Below are positions 12,401 through 19,512 of a stretch of 34,215 bases of DNA, piece by piece; position 1 is the stretch's first letter, and every line of letters starts with the position of its first letter. The stretch spans positions 1 to 34,215 of the forward strand of contig JAJZEB010000024.1 of NCBI GenBank assembly GCA_021805805.1. Reading direction: 5' to 3'. A program made the translations under genes and the position numbers. Source of the stretch: Pseudomonadota bacterium (GTDB lineage Bacteria > Pseudomonadota > Gammaproteobacteria > Burkholderiales > Burkholderiaceae_C). A model generated the notes under the pieces. That model was not told the DNA's origin. It did not search any database and worked only from the letters and a program-made list of their open reading frames with translations.

Positions 12401-13036
12401 GCCTTGCAGGCGCACGCGCAGCGGCGCGCCATCGAGCCGCGCCTGCAGAAACGCGCGCGCCGGTGCCGCGTCGGGCAGTGTCGACAGGCCGTCGACGCTG
12501 AGCGTGTCCAGGTCGAGCGCGGTGCGCGCGTGTGCCGCACGGTCGTCGAGCTCGATGCGGCCGTCGCGCACGCTCAGCGCATCGAGGCGCATGCGCGGCG
12601 GCGCCGCGCTGCTTTTCGGACCGCTGCGCAGCCGCGCGACGACGTCGGCGATGTCCAGGCGGCCATCGCTCAGGCGCACCAGGCGCAGCCGCGGCGCCTG
12701 CAGCCGCAGCAGCGCGATGTCGGGAACGCCGTGCCAGAGCGTGGACCAGGCCAGACGCAGGGTGATGGCGCCCACACGCAGCGTGTCGGAACGACCTTGC
12801 GCGTCCTCGACGCGCAAGTCCGACACCTGAAGCTGCAGGTGCAGCGGATTGAAGGTCACCGCACCGATCGACGCGTGGCGGCCGACATGGGCGTCGATCC
12901 ACTGCGGCGCCTTGGCGCGCAGCAGCGCGGGCACCGTCCACGGCGAAGTCCCGAACAGCGCGAGCACCGCGCATATGGCGACGGATGCGAGCCATATCGC
13001 GGCCTTGATTAACGCGCGCTTGGTACCTTGGTGCAT
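9461..13036 (-). CDS. DUF748 (AsmA-like) envelope protein
   Basis: A very large protein of 1191 residues. One N-terminal transmembrane helix (about residues 9-29, AAIWLASVAICAVLALFG) anchors it in the inner membrane, and the rest should lie in the periplasm. The first part resembles AsmA/TamB-type repeats: alternating beta-strand phrases such as FNPLHLQLQVSDLRVED, and many 'VRLDG'-like segments. The C-terminal part has the DUF748 pattern RIELDIPVSGSLHDPEF, then LFERALTAPFTLLAHL and a final segment resembling an OmpA-type fold (RPDLILTITG). AsmA-like proteins bridge the envelope and are implicated in phospholipid transport and outer-membrane homeostasis; the precise role here is unknown. Translation signals are weak: no clear Shine-Dalgarno, but a -10-like hexamer lies six bases before the ATG. 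Confidence 0.87.
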   Translation of the reverse strand: MHQGTKRALIKAAIWLASVAICAVLALFGTSPWTVPALLRAKAPQWIDAHVGRHASIGAVTFNPLHLQLQVSDLRVEDAQGRSDTLRVGAITLRLAWSTLWHGVPDIALLRLQAPRLRLVRLSDGRLDIADVVARLRSGPKSSAAPPRMRLDALSVRDGRIELDDRAAHARTALDLDTLSVDGLSTLPDAAPARAFLQARLDGAPLRVRLQGTPMRAAGTLRGRLTLQGLALQPLAGYQPIGLPVHLRNGSLSVALQLSGSLAAPAIGGSVRIDDARVDDRAGTALGGWRSAALVLQRVLPAAHRATLGALQIDGLRVHLRRGALPTAGAAPGSAASGSAKAPGGRAGKQSAAPTWAVTWAGAALQDGSLHWSDPGVGVDWRWQVSRATLGSLQWPLRQPVAFAASISGPQAARLQLHGDADLAQARLDVALTHLDPRLAGPYLPSLRALLPQGLLDVRNAQLRWQARPSRLQLQVAQATLDAPRIGPHGALRAARVVLRGAHVDLIAHRASVAQLVLQRPQASVSRDAAGRWSVAGLAIHHTTSGGRKSTASGSPWQLRLRDAQVVDGGAYLADTEPATPVVLAMDRMQLTLRDVAWPSSSMASMHFSARVRDRMPPAQPAAAPAPQPGGRPPLPLGNAPAPQPTSIAPQAGSVRFDGRFGLSPLRLRGTLAAQRLPLQSAAAYLPHEVAVRVLRALGSAQGQLALRGSAVRFDGDAALDDVSVDAARQPLLGWRSVRLQRMRLRMAPRAPTSLSIGQIALQHFYARVVLSADAQLNLTQAWHAPPARRAAPARAAPAGAALRLHIGGVALRDGRIDYTDYFVRPNYATSLLGVQGTVGAFGTGSSALAPVRLRATAQGDAPVRIDGAVAPLRQPPRLDLVGSLREFQLAPLSPYAERYAGYAIARGQLAMHVHYRIDPGGQLSADNHLSLDQLTLGAHVDSPDATHLPVALALALLKDPQGRIELDIPVSGSLHDPEFNFAALAARVVRNLFERALTAPFTLLAHLGAAAAGQHLDRIAFVPGIARLPDSSGALLDRVAQALRDRPDLILTITGTASPTERDALRDAVLAHRMLLHWRRHQPRDEQAAQAIPPTQRDAALASLYRATALPDKPRNLLGLPKSVPVATMRALLLRQIPADDAQLRALAMQRAVALRAALQARGVPGARQFIGAPLLRAEAPQAMLSLSLP

Positions 13037-13042
13037 TCGGCG

Positions 13043-13048
13043 ATTATC
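13043..13048 (-). promoter_or_regulatory. -10-like hexamer six bases before the DUF748 gene
   Basis: GATAAT on the minus strand is separated by CGCCGA from the ATG at 13036. No Shine-Dalgarno is evident, so transcription could start at the ATG itself. A convincing -35 was not found. Confidence 0.35.
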
Positions 13049-13147
13049 GTGCGGAATATGGGGATTTGACTGCCCCGTTCGAAGGGTTTTCGTCGGAGTC
13101 GTCAGCGGTGCCCGCTATGCTGGGAAGCAAACGCGACGGATACTGCG

Positions 13148-13915
13148 ATGACCTGGAACCCGGATCAGTACCTGAAGTTTGCCCAGGCGCGGGCCCGGCC
13201 GGCGCTGGACCTGCTGGCGCGGGTCGAGCATCCCGGGCCGCGGCATCTATGCGACCTGGGCTGCGGCGCCGGCAACGTCACCGCGTTGCTCGCGCAGCGC
13301 TGGCCGCACGCCGACCTGATCGGGGTCGATGACTCTGCGGCGATGCTCGAGCGCGCGCGCCTGGCGTTGCCCGAGGTGCGCTGGATGCGCGCCGACATCG
13401 CCACCTGGCGTGCCTCGCGGCCGCTGGACCTGCTGTTCAGCAACGCCGCGTTGCACTGGCTCGGCGATCACCCCCGACTGTTCCCGGAGCTGTTCGCGCA
13501 ATTGGCGCCGGGCGGTGTTCTGGCGGTGCAGATGCCGGTGAACTTTGCTTCGCCGTCGCATACGGCGATCGCCGAAACGGTTTACGACGGCGCCTGGCAG
13601 CAGCGCCTGGAGCCGCTGCTGCGGCCCGAGCCGGTTGCTCCGGCGGCCGCGTATTACCGGATGATCGCGCCCGCTGCCGCCGAGGTCGACATCTGGGAAA
13701 CCCAGTATCTGCACGTGCTGGTGGGCGCCGACCCGGTCAAGGAGTGGACCAAGGGGACGTGGCTGAAGCCGTTCCTCGACGCACTCGACGCCGACGAAGC
13801 CGCCGAGTTCGAGGCGGCGTACGCGGCACGGTTGCGGCTGGCGTATCGCCCGCTCGCCGACGGCACGACGCTGTTTCCGTTCCGCCGTCTGTTCATCGTC
13901 GCGCGCCGCGGCTGA
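13148..13915 (+). CDS. tam: Trans-aconitate 2-methyltransferase
   Basis: A 255-residue SAM-dependent methyltransferase. The Tam N-terminus MTWNPDQYLKFAQARARPA is very characteristic. Motif I is CDLGCGAGNVTALLA (about residues 36-50), the acidic loop is IGVDDSAAMLERAR, and FSNAALHWLGDHPRLF (about 96-111) is the family-specific region before the post-methyltransferase motif. Family members methylate trans-aconitate, a spontaneous inhibitor formed from cis-aconitate in the citric acid cycle. It is cytosolic. GACGGA shortly upstream is a weak ribosome site, and TATGCT at 13116 is a possible -10. It is divergent from the DUF748 gene (111 bases between starts) and converges on ubiD. Confidence 0.94.
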   Translation: MTWNPDQYLKFAQARARPALDLLARVEHPGPRHLCDLGCGAGNVTALLAQRWPHADLIGVDDSAAMLERARLALPEVRWMRADIATWRASRPLDLLFSNAALHWLGDHPRLFPELFAQLAPGGVLAVQMPVNFASPSHTAIAETVYDGAWQQRLEPLLRPEPVAPAAAYYRMIAPAAAEVDIWETQYLHVLVGADPVKEWTKGTWLKPFLDALDADEAAEFEAAYAARLRLAYRPLADGTTLFPFRRLFIVARRG

Positions 13916-13924
13916 GCCGCGGCG

Positions 13925-15454
13925 TCAGCGCGCCGGCCACAGTGCGTCGACGAGCGCGCTGGCGCGCGCAGCGCAGGCCGCGTCGGGCACGATCGCACGG
14001 CCCCATTCGCGCCGCGTCTCGCCTGGCCATTTGTTGGTCGCGTCGAGCCCCATCTTGCCGCCCAGGCCCGATTCGGGCGACGCGAAATCGAGATAGTCGA
14101 TCGGGGTGTTGGGGACCAGCGTGGAGTCGCGCACCGGATCCATGCGGGTGGTGATGGCCCAGATGACCTCGCGCCAGTCGCGAATGTCGACGTCGTCGTC
14201 GGTCACGACAATGAACTTCGTATACATGAATTGCCGCAGGAAACTCCAGACGCCGAACATCACGCGTTTGGCGTGACCCGCGTACTGTTTGCGGATCGAC
14301 ACCACCGCGAGTCGGTACGAGCACCCTTCGGGTGGCAGGTAGAAGTCGGTGATTTCCGGGAATTGTTGCTGCAGCAGCGGCACGAACACTTCGTTGAGCG
14401 CCACGCCCAGCACCGCCGGCTCGTCGGGAGGCTTGCCGGTGTACGTCGAGTGGTAGATCGCGTCGTCGCGTCGAGTCAGGCGATCGACTTCGAACACCGG
14501 GAACCAGTCCTGCTCGTTGTAATAGCCGGTGTGGTCGCCGAACGGGCCTTCGAGCGCGTGCAGGTAACCGCCGATGGATTTCAGCTGCACGCCGCCGTCG
14601 GCTTCGCCGTGCCAGCCGTCGGGGGCGCACGGGATGTGCCCCTCGAGCACGATCTCGGCGCGCGCCGGCACCTGCAACGGGACCCCGATGCAGTCGGCCA
14701 GTTCGGTGCGGCTGCCGCGCAGCAGCCCGGCGAACTGGTACTCGGACAGATTGTCGGGAACCGGAGTGACCGCGCCGAGCATCGTCGCCGGGTCGGCGCC
14801 GAGCGCGACCGCGAGCGGGAAAGGCTGCCCTGGGTGCGCGGCGGCGTGGTCGCGGAAATCCAGCGCCCCGCCGCGATGCGCCAGCCAGCGCATGATCAGC
14901 CTGTTGCGCGCGATGCGCTGCTGCCGGTAGATGCCCAGGTTCTGTCTCGCCTTGCGCGGGCCGCGGGTGATCACCAGACCCCAGGTCAGCAGCGCACCGG
15001 CGTCGCCGGGCCAGCACGTCTGCAGCGGCAGTTGCGCGAGATCGACATCGCCCGCGCCGAGCACGACCTGCTGGCACGGTGCGCCGCGCACGACGCTCGG
15101 GCGCATGTCCCAGACGGCGCGCGCCAGTTGCAGCAGTTCGCCGGCGTCCTTCAGACCGCGCGGCGGCTCGGGCTGCTTGAGCGCGGCCAGCACATGGCCG
15201 ATGCGGCGCAACGCGCCGACTTCGGCCACGCCCATGCCAAGCGCAACGCGTTGCGTCGTGCCGAAGAGGTTGCCCAGCACCGGCATGGTGTGTCCGGTCG
15301 GCTTGCGAAACAGCAACGCCGGGCCTTCCCGACGCAGCATCGCATCGCACACGGCAGTCATCTCCCAGCGCGGCGAGACCGGCTCATCGACATCGATCAA
15401 TTCGCCCCGGGCTCGCAGCGCATCGAGGAAATCGCGCAGATCTCGGTATTTCAT
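13925..15454 (-). CDS. ubiD: UbiD, 4-hydroxy-3-polyprenylbenzoate decarboxylase
   Basis: A 509-residue prenylated-FMN decarboxylase of ubiquinone synthesis from the ATG at 15454 ([13 protein letters not shown]). That start aligns with residue 4 of the E. coli protein. Family regions include [38 protein letters not shown], the catalytic-region segment [17 protein letters not shown], and [20 protein letters not shown] near residue 350. The flavin prenyltransferase UbiX that makes its cofactor is not in the window. An alternative ATG at 15490 adds 12 residues ([12 protein letters not shown]) and lies six bases after a TATACT hexamer, so a leaderless longer form is possible; neither start has a Shine-Dalgarno. 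It converges on tam with a 9-base gap. Confidence 0.95.
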   Translation of the reverse strand: MKYRDLRDFLDALRARGELIDVDEPVSPRWEMTAVCDAMLRREGPALLFRKPTGHTMPVLGNLFGTTQRVALGMGVAEVGALRRIGHVLAALKQPEPPRGLKDAGELLQLARAVWDMRPSVVRGAPCQQVVLGAGDVDLAQLPLQTCWPGDAGALLTWGLVITRGPRKARQNLGIYRQQRIARNRLIMRWLAHRGGALDFRDHAAAHPGQPFPLAVALGADPATMLGAVTPVPDNLSEYQFAGLLRGSRTELADCIGVPLQVPARAEIVLEGHIPCAPDGWHGEADGGVQLKSIGGYLHALEGPFGDHTGYYNEQDWFPVFEVDRLTRRDDAIYHSTYTGKPPDEPAVLGVALNEVFVPLLQQQFPEITDFYLPPEGCSYRLAVVSIRKQYAGHAKRVMFGVWSFLRQFMYTKFIVVTDDDVDIRDWREVIWAITTRMDPVRDSTLVPNTPIDYLDFASPESGLGGKMGLDATNKWPGETRREWGRAIVPDAACAARASALVDALWPAR

Positions 15455-15496
15455 ATGATTAGAAGTTTGTTTGTGCGACGCCTTATGCATTGACAG

Positions 15497-15502
15497 AGTA
15501 TA
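15497..15502 (-). promoter_or_regulatory. -10 element of the ubiD promoter
   Basis: TATACT on the minus strand is followed by CTGTCA and then the ATG at 15490. This supports either a leaderless longer UbiD or a 36-base leader to the ATG at 15454. No good -35 is seen. Confidence 0.45.
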
Positions 15503-15622
15503 ACGACGCCGTAAAATTAGGCAGCAGTCGCACCGAGCCCTGGCTCGACGTGCGCTTTTTGCGACCCGAACAGCCTCCGGCCCGAGACAGGCCGGCCGAT
15601 CACAGGCATCTTAGAGGCGTGA

Positions 15623-15638
15623 GGCTCGAACACGAGCC
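15623..15638. other. Small perfect hairpin in the ubiD / transglycosylase gap
   Basis: GGCTCG and CGAGCC flank the loop AACA. It lies 85 bases before the transglycosylase start, in the divergent region 15491-15722. No T-run follows. It could be an operator or leader structure; nothing else was found in this gap apart from the promoter at 15497 and the ribosome site of the next gene. Confidence 0.3.
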
Positions 15639-15722
15639 GGTTCGGATCTTGTGCCCTGGTATCGGGGCTGTGCCGCGTGCTTGCGCGGTGCCGCTTCCGG
15701 ACCTTCTGACACAGGAGTTGAC

Positions 15723-16622
15723 ATGTCGGAAGCAACGCAGACCCAGCACCGAGTGCTGGACTGGCGCGCCGTCGGCGCGCGTGTCTTGGCGTGGATGCAC
15801 AACACCTTGATGCTGGTCGGGTGTCTTGTCGTCGGCGCCGCGGCGTATTTGTATCTGCACCCGCAGTCTCTGGCCGTGCTCGGCAAGGAGCTGGCGCAGT
15901 GGGTGGCCGTTCGCGGCCCGGCGACCGTCGTCGCACAGGCCGAGGATGTGGCGCAGCCTGCGCTGCCGGATGACGGGCGCCTGGCCGTTGTGGCGCAGGC
16001 GCCACAGTTGACGCATGCGCAGAGCGCGATTGCCGATTGGTTGTCCCGGCGCTACAACATTGCGCCGCTGGCGATGCGCGAGCTGGTCAGCAGCGCCTGG
16101 CAGGTCGGGCGCGACGAGCATCTGGACCCGACACTGATCCTTGCCGTGATGGCCGTGGAGTCGTCGTTCAATCCGTACGCGGCCAGTTCGGTGGGCGCCA
16201 CCGGTCTGATGCAGGTCATGGCCAAGGTGCACGAAGACAAGTTCGCCGCCTATGGCGGCGTCGGCGCGAGCCTGGACCCGAAGGCCAATGTGCGCGTCGG
16301 CGCGGCCGTGCTGAAGAATGCGATCGCGCGCGGCGGCTCGCTGCAGGCCGGACTGCGCATGTACGTGGGCGCCAGTTCGGTGGCGAACGAGGGTGGTTAT
16401 GCGCAGAAGGTCCTCGGCATGCAGGCGCGTCTGCGCCTGCTCGCCGACGGCGCGCACCCGCCGGACAACGCGCCGCTGACGGCAGCCGCGGTGGCCGGCC
16501 AGACGGTGCACACCGCGACGCGCGCGACCGCCGCGGCGACTCCGGCGGCCTCGGGCGCGCAGCCCGCGGCATCCGATCCGCAGACGGCCGAGGTCGCGCG
16601 CGCGAGCCCCACGCTGGGCTAA
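15723..16622 (+). CDS. Membrane-anchored lytic transglycosylase (SLT domain)
   Basis: A 299-residue protein. A transmembrane helix at about residues 28-46 (NTLMLVGCLVVGAAAYLYL) is probably an uncleaved anchor with the rest in the periplasm. The SLT/GH23 domain spans about residues 115-235: ILAVMAVESSFNPYAASS holds the catalytic glutamate (VES), GATGLMQVM is the second signature and GAAVLKNAI the third. These enzymes cut peptidoglycan glycan strands with formation of 1,6-anhydromuramic acid. The C-terminus is an Ala/Thr-rich low-complexity tail. The start at 15723 is chosen because CAGGAG lies about seven bases upstream. The glyA riboswitch begins directly after its stop codon, so co-transcription with glyA is possible. 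Confidence 0.9.
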   Translation: MSEATQTQHRVLDWRAVGARVLAWMHNTLMLVGCLVVGAAAYLYLHPQSLAVLGKELAQWVAVRGPATVVAQAEDVAQPALPDDGRLAVVAQAPQLTHAQSAIADWLSRRYNIAPLAMRELVSSAWQVGRDEHLDPTLILAVMAVESSFNPYAASSVGATGLMQVMAKVHEDKFAAYGGVGASLDPKANVRVGAAVLKNAIARGGSLQAGLRMYVGASSVANEGGYAQKVLGMQARLRLLADGAHPPDNAPLTAAAVAGQTVHTATRATAAATPAASGAQPAASDPQTAEVARASPTLG

Positions 16623-16626
16623 ACTG

Positions 16627-16733
16627 ACGCCTTTGCGCGACTGGCGATAGGGCGGGGTCCCGCGCGGGGCACCGTTCGAGGTGGAGCCACCACCGGGGAG
16701 CGCAGACCGGATTGCCGTTCGCCTGGGCCCGCA
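16627..16733 (+). ncRNA. ZTP (pfl motif) riboswitch upstream of glyA
   Basis: The 5' half contains the conserved GCGCGACTGGCG (16635-16646). After a GC-rich linker comes the hairpin GGTG-GAGC-CACC (16680-16691), then ACCGGGGAGCGC (to 16703), and the 3' hallmark GCCGTTCGCCTGGGC (16714-16728). These match the two halves of the ZTP/ZMP aptamer, a sensor of the purine intermediate accumulating when 10-formyl-tetrahydrofolate is short. glyA is a known target class for this riboswitch. Downstream is a perfect hairpin (16737-16752, GCACCA/TGGTGC) and then GCAATCCG (16761-16768), which is complementary to CGGATTGC (16708-16715) inside the aptamer and ends two bases before the ribosome site AAGGAAA (16770-16776). 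No U-tract terminator is visible, so control is probably at translation start. Boundaries are approximate. Confidence 0.9.
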
Positions 16734-16784
16734 GCCGCACCACGTCTGGTGCGAACCACCGCAATCCGCAAGGAAACCCAACCG

Positions 16785-18029
16785 ATGTTCGACCGAAACG
16801 TCACGATCGCACAGACCGACCCAGATCTGTGGTCGGCGATCCAGCATGAAAACCAGCGCCAGCAAGACCACCTCGAACTGATCGCGTCCGAGAATTACAC
16901 GTCGCCGGCAGTCATGCAGGCACAGGGTAGCCAGCTGACCAACAAGTATGCCGAGGGTTACCCCGGCCGGCGCTATTACGGCGGCTGCGAGTACGTCGAC
17001 GTCGCCGAGTCGCTGGCCATCGCGCGCGTCAAGCAGCTGTTCGGCGCCGAGGCGGCGAACGTGCAGCCGCATTCGGGCGCGCAGGCCAACGAAGCCGTGT
17101 TCCTCGCCTTCCTCAAGCCCGGCGACACGATCATGGGCATGAGCCTGGCCGAAGGCGGCCACCTGACGCACGGCATGGCGCTGAACATGAGCGGCAAGTG
17201 GTTCAACGTGGTGCCCTACGGTCTCGATGCCGACGAGGCGATCGATTACGCGCGCATGGAACAGCTGGCGCGCACGCACCGCCCCAAGCTGATCATCGCC
17301 GGCGCGTCGGCGTACAGCCTGCGCATCGATTTCGCGCGCTTTTCGCGGATCGCGAAAGAGATCGGCGCGATTTTCATGGTCGACATGGCGCATTACGCCG
17401 GGCTGATCGCCGCCGGCGTCTACCCCAGCCCGGTGCCGCATGCCGACGTCGTCACCTCGACCACGCACAAGACGCTGCGCGGCCCGCGCGGCGGCATCAT
17501 CCTGATGAAGGCCGAACACGAGAAGGCGATCAACTCGGCGATCTTCCCGGGTCTGCAGGGCGGCCCGCTGATGCACGTGATCGCGGCCAAGGCGGTGGCG
17601 TTCAAGGAGGCGCTGGACCCGGCGTTCAAGGTCTACCAGCAACGCGTCGTCGACAACGCGAAGGTGATGGCGTCGACCCTGGCCGCACGCGGACTGCGCA
17701 TCGTCTCCGGCGGCACCGAAAGCCACCTGATGCTGGTCGATCTGCGCTCCAAGGGGATCACCGGCAAGGAAGCCGAGGCACTGCTCGGTTCCGCGCATCT
17801 GACGGTGAACAAGAACGCGATTCCGAACGACCCGCAAAAGCCGATGGTGACCTCGGGGATCCGCGTCGGCACGCCGGCGCTGACCACCCGCGGTTTCGGG
17901 CCCGAGCAGATCGCGAAGACCGCGAACCTGATCGCCGACCTGCTGGACGCGCCCGCAGACGCCGCGGTGCTCGAGCGCGTGCGCGGCGAGGTCGCGGCGC
18001 TGGCTGCCGCGTTCCCGGTCTACGGCTGA
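16785..18029 (+). CDS. glyA: Serine hydroxymethyltransferase
   Basis: A 414-residue PLP enzyme, close to the 417 of E. coli GlyA. It interconverts serine and glycine while loading one-carbon units on tetrahydrofolate. Visible blocks are [20 protein letters not shown], the substrate and cofactor region [34 protein letters not shown], and the PLP lysine motif [16 protein letters not shown] at about residue 220-235. The start MFDRNV at 16785 follows AAGGAAA by eight bases; an upstream in-frame ATG at 16749 falls in the riboswitch expression platform and is rejected. Expression should rise when ZTP/ZMP accumulates. It converges on galE with a 13-base gap. Confidence 0.97.
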   Translation: MFDRNVTIAQTDPDLWSAIQHENQRQQDHLELIASENYTSPAVMQAQGSQLTNKYAEGYPGRRYYGGCEYVDVAESLAIARVKQLFGAEAANVQPHSGAQANEAVFLAFLKPGDTIMGMSLAEGGHLTHGMALNMSGKWFNVVPYGLDADEAIDYARMEQLARTHRPKLIIAGASAYSLRIDFARFSRIAKEIGAIFMVDMAHYAGLIAAGVYPSPVPHADVVTSTTHKTLRGPRGGIILMKAEHEKAINSAIFPGLQGGPLMHVIAAKAVAFKEALDPAFKVYQQRVVDNAKVMASTLAARGLRIVSGGTESHLMLVDLRSKGITGKEAEALLGSAHLTVNKNAIPNDPQKPMVTSGIRVGTPALTTRGFGPEQIAKTANLIADLLDAPADAAVLERVRGEVAALAAAFPVYG

Positions 18030-18042
18030 CGGCGCGGCGCGC

Positions 18043-19062
18043 TCAGCCGGCGTAGCCGGCGGGGTTGCGCTGCTGCCAGTTCCACGCGTCGTCGCAGATC
18101 TGCTGCAGGTCGCGCGTGGCGCGCCAGCCCAGAACCTGCGCGGCGGCTTCGGCATCGGCCCAGCACGCGGCGACGTCGCCGGCGCGGCGGCCGACGATTT
18201 CGTACGGCAGCGCGCGTCCGATCGTGCGCGCGAACGCGGCGACCAGTTCGAGCACCGAAACGCCGCGCCCGGTTCCGAGGTTGAGGGTGACCATGCCGGC
18301 GTGCGCGCGCAAGTGACGCAGCGCTGCGACATGCCCCTCGGCAAGATCCATGACGTGGATGAAGTCGCGCACCCCGCTTCCGTCCGGGGTCGGCCAGTCG
18401 TCACCGAACACCCGCAGCCGCGGCAGCCTGCCGACCGCCACCTGGCTCACGAAGGGAAGCAGGTTGTTCGGCACGCCTCGCGGGTCCTCGCCGATCAGGC
18501 CGCTCGGGTGAGCACCCACCGGGTTGAAGTAACGCAGCCTGGCGATTCGCCAGTTCGGCTCAGCGGCGTAGAGGTCGCCGAGGATCTGCTCGACCATCAG
18601 CTTGCTGCGCCCGTACGGGTTGGTCGCGCCGAGTGGAGCGTCCTCACGCAGCGGTACGGAACTAGGGTCGCCATAGACCGTCGCGGACGATGAAAAAATC
18701 AGGCGATCGATTGAGGCGCGCTGCATCGACTGCAGCAGCGTCGTGCTTCCGCCGACGTTGTTGTCGTAATAGAGCAGGGGCTTGTCGACCGATTCGCCCA
18801 CGGCCTTGAGCCCGGCAAAATGGATCACCGCGTCGATCTGCCTCGAAGCGAACAACGCATCGAGCGCCGCGCCGTCACGCACATCGCCTTCGACGAAGGT
18901 CGGTCGCAATCCGGCGATGCGTTCGACGCGCGCCAGCGATTCAACGCTGCTGTTGCTCAGGTTGTCGAAGACGATCGGATCGAAGCCGGCTTCGATCAAT
19001 GCGACGCAGGTGTGCGAACCGATATAGCCGGCGCCGCCGGTGACCAGGATTTTGGGTCTCAT
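18043..19062 (-). CDS. galE: UDP-glucose 4-epimerase
   Basis: A 339-residue extended short-chain dehydrogenase, the usual GalE length. The NAD fold is ILVTGGAGYIGSHTCVAL (about residues 5-22), the catalytic serine region is LIFSSSATVYGDP (about 120-132), and the YxxxK pair is in NPYGRSKLMVEQ (about 146-157). It interconverts UDP-glucose and UDP-galactose for surface polysaccharide and galactose use. No clear Shine-Dalgarno precedes the ATG at 19062. Upstream on the same strand lie the tRNA-Lys gene and its terminator, leaving only 15 bases between the U-tract and the galE start; galE is therefore either read through from the tRNA promoter or has a promoter inside that leader. Confidence 0.96.
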   Translation of the reverse strand: MRPKILVTGGAGYIGSHTCVALIEAGFDPIVFDNLSNSSVESLARVERIAGLRPTFVEGDVRDGAALDALFASRQIDAVIHFAGLKAVGESVDKPLLYYDNNVGGSTTLLQSMQRASIDRLIFSSSATVYGDPSSVPLREDAPLGATNPYGRSKLMVEQILGDLYAAEPNWRIARLRYFNPVGAHPSGLIGEDPRGVPNNLLPFVSQVAVGRLPRLRVFGDDWPTPDGSGVRDFIHVMDLAEGHVAALRHLRAHAGMVTLNLGTGRGVSVLELVAAFARTIGRALPYEIVGRRAGDVAACWADAEAAAQVLGWRATRDLQQICDDAWNWQQRNPAGYAG

Positions 19063-19077
19063 GACGCGCAGAGTCCG

Positions 19078-19120
19078 AAAAAAAGCCGGAGGTCCTCGAT
19101 CGATCTGGACATCCGGCTTT
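19078..19120 (-). terminator. Rho-independent terminator after tRNA-Lys
   Basis: On the minus strand AAAGCCGGA (19120-19112) pairs with TCCGGCTTT (19090-19082), and an inner GGAC/GTCC pair lies at 19107-19110 and 19092-19095; the stem runs into seven T residues (19084-19078). It sits between tRNA-Lys and galE. A second small hairpin GGCTCG-GCAA-CGAGCC (19139-19124), with a GNRA-type loop, lies between the tRNA and this terminator. Confidence 0.88.
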
Positions 19121-19145
19121 GGTGGCTCGTTGCCGAGCCTTTGTC

Positions 19146-19221
19146 TGGTGGGGGCACAAGGATTCGAACCTTGGACCTACTGATTAAGAGTCAGCTGCTC
19201 TACCAACTGAGCTATACCCCC
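19146..19221 (-). tRNA. tRNA-Lys (CTT)
   Basis: A 76-base tRNA on the minus strand. The acceptor stem GGGGGTA pairs with TGCCCCC; the D arm is AGCTCAGTTGGTAGAGC; the anticodon loop CTCTTAA between GCTGA and TCAGT gives anticodon CTT (lysine, AAG codons). The T arm contains GGTTCGAATCC, and the 3' CCA is encoded. All stems close without mispairs except one T-G in the acceptor. Confidence 0.97.
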
Positions 19222-19233
19222 GAAGAAACCGGC

Positions 19234-19261
19234 ATGTTAGCACGGCGTTGCGCCATTGCAA
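19234..19261 (-). promoter_or_regulatory. Promoter of tRNA-Lys
   Basis: On the minus strand TTGCAA (19261-19256) and TAACAT (19239-19234) are separated by 16 bases. The start would be near 19227, about six bases before the tRNA 5' end. Confidence 0.65.
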
Positions 19262-19400
19262 AGGTTTAGTCTTGTCCAACGCACATCGACGCCGTCTCCC
19301 ATGTCCGCCGGTGGCCGGTATCGCCCCCTGCGGCCGCTCGACGGTTCGTTCCGATCACCCCGGGGCGGGCCTTTGCACCCTCTACTGGGTGCAACCTGTC

Positions 19401-19426
19401 CGCGGGAGCGGCTTGCCGCTCCCGCG
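19401..19426. repeat. Perfect 26 bp palindrome, REP-like
   Basis: CGCGGGAGCGGC and GCCGCTCCCGCG flank a TT centre. There is no T-run on either side. It resembles the extragenic palindromes (REP/RAYT-type) common in GC-rich Pseudomonadota. It lies in the 290-base gene-free stretch 19222-19512, which otherwise holds the tRNA promoter and a possible -10 (TATAGT, 19456-19461) for the Sel1 gene. Confidence 0.75.
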
Positions 19427-19512
19427 AATCGAGGGTTCGCGAAACGCCCAGCCGGTTATAGTCCGGGTTCGACCTTTGCGCGCATTCGCGCGCGCCACTC
19501 CGCCGTGCCGCC

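Noticed and set aside
9029-13012. A 1327-codon open frame on the plus strand opposite the DUF748 gene
   Set aside because: It is a GC-rich antisense shadow: arginine- and alanine-rich with no recognisable domain, while the minus-strand frame has a clear family pattern and membrane anchor.
16623-16784. Glycine, THF or SAM/SAH riboswitch before glyA
   Set aside because: The CGACTGGCG, CCGGGGAGCG and CGCCTGGGC signatures are those of the ZTP aptamer; I do not see the cores of the other classes.
15600-18404. A 934-codon minus-strand frame crossing the transglycosylase, glyA and part of galE
   Set aside because: It overlaps two well-identified plus-strand genes and the riboswitch, and has no domain of its own.
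19401-19426. Rho-independent terminator
   Set aside because: The stem is perfect but no T-run follows on either strand, and no gene ends close to it.
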